From NCBI GenBank assembly GCA_023433275.1, contig JAEZDN010000109.1, positions 1-9,451 on the forward strand: a stretch of DNA of 9,451 nt, in the 5' to 3' direction. Shown piece by piece: positions 6,185-9,451 of the stretch (position 1 is the first letter of the stretch; each line of letters opens with the position of its first letter). The notes beneath the pieces were generated by a model that saw only the letters and a list, made by a program, of their open reading frames with translations, was not told where the DNA came from and made no database searches. Both the position numbers and the translations under genes were made by a program. The stretch comes from Verrucomicrobiota bacterium (GTDB lineage Bacteria > Verrucomicrobiota > Verrucomicrobiia > Opitutales > Opitutaceae).

Positions 6185-7249
6185 ATGAACTTCGCCAAGC
6201 ACTGGGCCGCCTCCCTCGACGACTACGCCATCGATCTCGCCTGGTCCCCCGACGGCACGCTCCTCGCCGCCGCGTCCGCCGCCGGTGGCATCACCGTCTA
6301 TGACGCCGCGACGGGCGCCGTGAAACACACGCTCCCGGGCCACGCCGACGGCACCAATTGCCTGGCCTGGGCTCCCACCCCAGACCCCAACCCCCAGACC
6401 CCAGACCCTGCCCCCATCCTCCTCGCCTCCGGCGGACAGGATGGCTGCGTTCGATTCTGGAACGCCGCCAGTGGCGCCCAAGCCGCCGAAGCGAAACTCG
6501 GTAACGCCTGGGTCGAACACCTGGCATGGCGGCCCCACGGCTCTCAGCCCCCCGCTCCCGGCCCTCAGCTTCTTTTCGCCGCGGCCGGGAAAAAGCTCGT
6601 CGCTCTCCACCCCGACGCGTCGATCGCCCATAGCTTTCCCGACGCCCCCAAAACCATTTCCGCCCTGTCCGCCCGCCCTTCCGCCAACTCCGCCGCCGTG
6701 GCGGCGGCTTGCTTCGGCCACGTCGCCATTTGGGACACCACCACCTTTGCCCTCCAAAAGGAATTTCCCTACGGCAACGCCATCTACGCGCTCACGTGGT
6801 CGCCCGACGGCCGCTGGCTCGTCGCCGGTTGCCACGACAACTCCGTCCACCTCTGGGTGCCCGACGAGGATCTCGAACTCCACATGAGCGGCTACGAGAC
6901 CCGCCTCAAGGAACTGTCCTTCAGCCAGGATTCCAAATGGCTCGCGACGGGCGGCGGGCGCGATGCCTGCGTGTGGGACTGCTCCGGCGCCGGACCCGAG
7001 GGCCGCGAACCGATGATGCTCCCGCACAAGGCGCGCGTGTGCGCCCTCGCATTCCAGCATTCCCACGGCCTCCTCGCCTCCGGCGCCGCCAACGGTGAGT
7101 TCATCCTCTGGATGCCCTCGCGGAAAAATCCCCTGATCGCCGAGGTCACGATGCCCTCGCCCGCCACCAAGTTCGCCTGGCGCCCCGACGACGCCCTCCT
7201 CGCCGTCGGCACCGCCCGAGGCCAGGTGTACGTCTTCCGCACCGCGTGA
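6185..7249 (+). CDS. WD40 repeat beta-propeller protein
   Basis: A 354-residue protein with no signal peptide or membrane segment, so probably cytoplasmic. Seven to eight WD40-like blades can be seen, with typical cores such as LAWSPDGTLLAAAS...ITVYDAATG (about 18-45), LLASGGQDGCVRFWNAASG, VAIWDTTT, LTWSPDGRWLVAGCHDNSVHLW, LATGGGRDACVWD, LLASGAANGEFILW and LLAVGTARGQVYVF. Such propellers are usually protein-binding scaffolds; there is no enzymatic motif and the partner is unknown. Two loops hold Pro-rich inserts (residues 64-77 and about 120-128) coded by C-rich low-complexity DNA. The ATG at 6185 is the first codon that leads straight into blade one; only a weak AGG lies upstream. The nearest neighbours are the repeat array upstream and the kinase 174 bases downstream on the same strand. 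Confidence 0.9.
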   Translation: MNFAKHWAASLDDYAIDLAWSPDGTLLAAASAAGGITVYDAATGAVKHTLPGHADGTNCLAWAPTPDPNPQTPDPAPILLASGGQDGCVRFWNAASGAQAAEAKLGNAWVEHLAWRPHGSQPPAPGPQLLFAAAGKKLVALHPDASIAHSFPDAPKTISALSARPSANSAAVAAACFGHVAIWDTTTFALQKEFPYGNAIYALTWSPDGRWLVAGCHDNSVHLWVPDEDLELHMSGYETRLKELSFSQDSKWLATGGGRDACVWDCSGAGPEGREPMMLPHKARVCALAFQHSHGLLASGAANGEFILWMPSRKNPLIAEVTMPSPATKFAWRPDDALLAVGTARGQVYVFRTA

Positions 7250-7423
7250 GGGTTCGACCCGGCTGGGGCGCGCTCTCCGGTAGCGCCACTTCTCCTTTCT
7301 TCAAGCCGGCGTCCCTTGCTCTCACTGGATGTCACCGCCCGGGTCCGGTCCACCGCGCCGGCGCCCGCCCCGGATTGAGTTGAGGGTTGCCGCGTCCGCC
7401 TCTTGCCGCCACTTGTCCGCGGC

Positions 7424-9127
7424 GTGCCGCGCGTCCTCCCCTCCCTTCCCTGGCTGCTGGCAGGCGTCGTTCTCCTGGCCTTGACCGTGCTGGCGGCGCT
7501 CGGGCCCAACTTCGCCGACGTGCATCGCGGCTCGGTACCCCTGCCCGATGCCAGCGGCTCCTCCGTCGAGTACGCCACCGATCGCAACGCCTCCATGGAT
7601 TTCGCGGCGATGCGGGCGCTGCCGGAGCAAGCCTGGCAGCGCTGGGATGGCGACGGCTACGTGCATTGCCCCCGCGACGAGGCCGTTTGGGTTCGCATCA
7701 CGCTGAAGAATTCCTCCCCCCTGGCGCTGCGCGGCATCCTGGCGGAGGCCGAGGTCCACACGGATCGTCTCGATTTCTGGACGCAGGATCCCGACGCGCC
7801 CGGGGGTTGGCGTCACGCCCGCTCCGGGGAATGGGCGACCCCCGCCGAAAGATCCCTGCGGGGTCCCGCCTCCGCGTTTTTCATCCGCGTCCCGGCCCAA
7901 GGCGAACAGGTCGCGTATCTTCGCGTGCAGGACCACTTCGGCGTGTGGTTCCGCCCGGTCTGGTGGCCCGATGAACGCGCCTTTCTTTCCGCGCAGCTAA
8001 ACGGCGCCATCGCCGAGGCACTTTACTTCGGGGTGCTCCTGGCCTTGTTCGTCTACAACGGCGTGCTCTGGCTCCGCCTCCGTTACCCCGACCTCGGCCA
8101 CTATCTGGGCTACGTGGCCTGCTTTGGTGTTTTCATGTTTTTCTCCCGCTCGCTGGCGCCATTGCTCGGCCGGGCCCTGGGTTCGCCGATCATGGAAATT
8201 CTCGTCACCGTGTCGCTCGCCGGGAGCGGCGTTTTCCAGATCCGCTTCGCCCGCACGTTTCTCAACCTGGCCGGCGTCGCGCCTCGCCTCGACCGGTTGA
8301 TGCGCCTGCTGGGCTGGATTGCGGGCGGCCTGGCCCTGGGCGGGCTCGCCTTCCCGTGGTTCCAATCCACTGCCTGGTTGCATGTCACGGTGGGGGGCAT
8401 GGCGACGATCCACGGGTTCCTCATCCTCGGCGGGATTCTCGCCTGGCGCGCGGGCGCCCTCCATGCCCGCTACTTCGTGCTGTCGTTCGGCCTGCTCCTC
8501 CTCGGGATCCTGCCCATGGTGCTCCGGTGGCTGCTGGCCATCCCCGTCGGCCTCTCCCCACTCGCGGTGCTGCTCGGCTCCGCCCTCGAAATGCTCCTGC
8601 TGTCCCTGGCACTGGCCGACCGTTTCACCCGGTTGCAACGCGAGCGCCATGCCGCGCAACTCGCCGCGGAATCCGCCCGGCTCGAGATGCTCCGGTATCA
8701 GCTTAACCCGCACTTTCTCTTCAACGCCCTCAATTCCCTCTACGGACTCGTCTATCCACAATCCCGATCCGCCGGCGACCTCGTGCGCCGGCTCGCCGAC
8801 TTCTGCCGCGGAATCTACGCCCGCGACCTGCGTGAATTCCGTCCCCTCCACGATGAACTCACCATGCTCCGCACCTACCTCGACATCGAACAGGCTCGAT
8901 GGCGCGAGCGCCTGGTCGTGACGTGCGACTTCGATCCCGCGGCGGACGACTTTGCGGTGCCGCCCTATCTGCTGCTCCCCTTGGTGGACAATGCCATCAA
9001 ACACGGCGGCCATACCAGCGCCGGCGTGCTCACGGTGCGGCTGGCGACCCAGCGCGACGGCGACGGCAGCCTCATATTCACTCTCATGAACACTGGTACC
9101 TGGTCGGACCCCGGCGCGCCGCGCCCC
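7424..9127 (+). CDS. 7TM sensor histidine kinase, LytS/YehU type, 3'-truncated at the junction
   Basis: The frame is open from the stop at 7376. The best start is GTG 7424 (TTG 7403 is an alternative): it leads straight into a hydrophobic signal/anchor (LPWLLAGVVLLALTVLAALG). Residues about 40-190 look like the 7TMR-DISM extracellular domain, with VWVRITLKN at 88-96. Residues 197-398 hold several long hydrophobic segments as in 7TMR-DISM. A helical linker leads to the His_kinase core QLNPHFLFNALNSLYGL, with phospho-acceptor His430, then the ATP-binding N-box LLLPLVDNAIKHGG with Asn523. The protein should sense an extracytoplasmic ligand and phosphorylate a LytTR-type regulator. Kinase-like sequence ends near MNTGTWSDPGAPRP (residue ~568); the glycine-rich G box that should follow is absent. 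The same frame stays open to the window end, but that part is Arg-rich and not kinase-like. Product call is strong; the end is the junction, not a stop codon. Confidence 0.88.
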
Positions 9128-9143
9128 GCCGCCGCGCAGCCGC
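9110..9143. other. Abrupt junction between unrelated coding sequences
   Basis: Kinase-like coding in frame with 7424 ends in this interval, and dehydratase-like coding in a different plus-strand frame begins within it. The interval is a C/G-only-rich stretch (GGCGCGCCGCGCCCCGCCGC and neighbours) of the kind where short microhomology can join unrelated molecules or reads. No inverted repeat, target duplication or integrase site is visible. The exact base of the break cannot be fixed without reference sequences. Confidence 0.7.
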
Positions 9144-9451
9144 AAGTCGCTCACGTCCATCGCCAGCTTCGGCGCCTATCAACGCGACTGGTTCAAGGGG
9201 CTGCGCGATGCGGTTGCAGCGGGCGCACCGCTCGCGGTCGTCAACGCCAACTCGCCGCAGGAGATGTTGCGCGCGATGGACGTGCCGTTCGTCGTCAACC
9301 AATGGTGGGCATCGATCGCGGCGGCCAAGCAGCAATCGCAGCGCTATTTCGGCCTGCTTGCCGAGCGCGGCTATCCCAGCGACGCCGAATCGTACAGCGC
9401 GCAAGGGATCGCCGCCGCTTTCGACGAAGATGCGGAACAGGCGCCGTGGGG
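9135..9451 (+). CDS. 2-hydroxyacyl-CoA dehydratase / benzoyl-CoA reductase-like subunit, internal fragment
   Basis: The frame with codons at 9135, 9138, 9141 and so on gives a coherent ~100-residue protein segment: AYQRDWFKGLRDAVAAGAPL, NANSPQEMLRAMDVP, VVNQWWASIAAAKQQS, YFGLLAERGYPSDAESYSAQ and ending EDAEQAPWG. The pattern fits the N-terminal part of the HgdB/FldB-like D-component family, which binds a [4Fe-4S] cluster and removes water from 2-hydroxyacyl-CoA (or, in relatives, reduces benzoyl-CoA). Iron-sulfur cysteines would lie past the window, so cofactor binding cannot be judged. Upstream in frame there is a stop at 9087 and no ATG, GTG or TTG before the family-like sequence starts, so the gene is 5'-truncated by the junction; it is also cut by the window end. 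The style of sequence suggests a proteobacterial, possibly sphingomonad, source. Family assignment is from memory of motifs. Confidence 0.6.

Noticed and set aside
5157..6188. Several open frames of 60-203 residues, both strands, over the tandem array
   Set aside because: They are the repeat translated in different frames, with repeated peptides such as CRGAARPRPLLAAGTEGV arising from palindrome A; no family match and no consistent frame between units.
5966..7066. 366-residue minus-strand open frame
   Set aside because: Shadow of the WD40 gene that runs into the repeat array; the plus strand has clear WD40 blades.
7997..9160. 387-residue minus-strand open frame
   Set aside because: Antisense of the kinase gene; Glu/Arg/Gly-rich composition without motifs, opposite QLNPHFLFN and the N-box.
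9128..9451. Continuation of the kinase frame to the window end
   Set aside because: The frame has no stop, but the product is Arg-rich and unlike the kinase ATPase domain, while another frame gives dehydratase-like protein. The openness is a GC effect.

Overview
The window is GC-rich, double-strand-gene-dense bacterial DNA. From base 1 to about 9110 it looks like one genome of the Verrucomicrobiota, most likely the Opitutales/Opitutaceae. Three things point there. One is a PVC-type membrane-bound dehydrogenase with beta-propeller, HEAT region and C-terminal CxxCH haem site. The second is a Tat-exported hydroxypyruvate-isomerase-like TIM barrel beside it. The third is intergenic DNA full of TGTAGGGGC palindromes and CACAGAGACACAGAG repeats. 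The lineage is inferred from family content and repeat style, not from a marker gene. The last ~310 bases do not fit this genome.

Layout. 1-291: short repeats (TAACCA-rich tract, a TAGCGG/CCGCTA hairpin). 292-939 (+): small secreted protein of unknown function. 940-1214: convergent intergenic gap with one half and one full copy of a dispersed palindrome ('palindrome A') and a degenerate CCATCCG repeat. 1215-2165 (-) and 2261-4972 (-): isomerase-like protein and dehydrogenase/cytochrome protein. They are probably co-transcribed, dehydrogenase first, and are separated by 95 bases that hold another palindrome A. 4973-6184: a 1.2-kb gene-free region between divergent genes, dominated by two full and one shortened tandem copies of a ~320-bp composite unit. 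6185-7249 (+): cytoplasmic WD40 beta-propeller protein. 7424-9127 (+): 7TM sensor histidine kinase of the LytS/YehU type with a GTG start, cut off inside its ATPase domain. 9135-9451 (+): 5'-truncated fragment in another reading frame that looks like a 2-hydroxyacyl-CoA dehydratase (HgdB/benzoyl-CoA-reductase-like) subunit.

How the genes may work together. The dehydrogenase and isomerase both carry export signals and sit in series, which suggests extracytoplasmic oxidation and rearrangement of a sugar or sugar-acid, with electrons passed to the C-terminal haem. The substrate cannot be read from the sequence. The WD40 protein and the kinase share a strand but nothing shows a functional link. 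The kinase's expected partner, a LytTR-type response regulator, would lie beyond the break.

The two observations most worth a check are the abrupt kinase/dehydratase junction near 9110-9143, probably a chimeric assembly or library join, and the palindrome A family, whose copies differ in sequence but keep arm pairing and which has been amplified in tandem with a second palindrome. I found no convincing new defence or enzymatic system.
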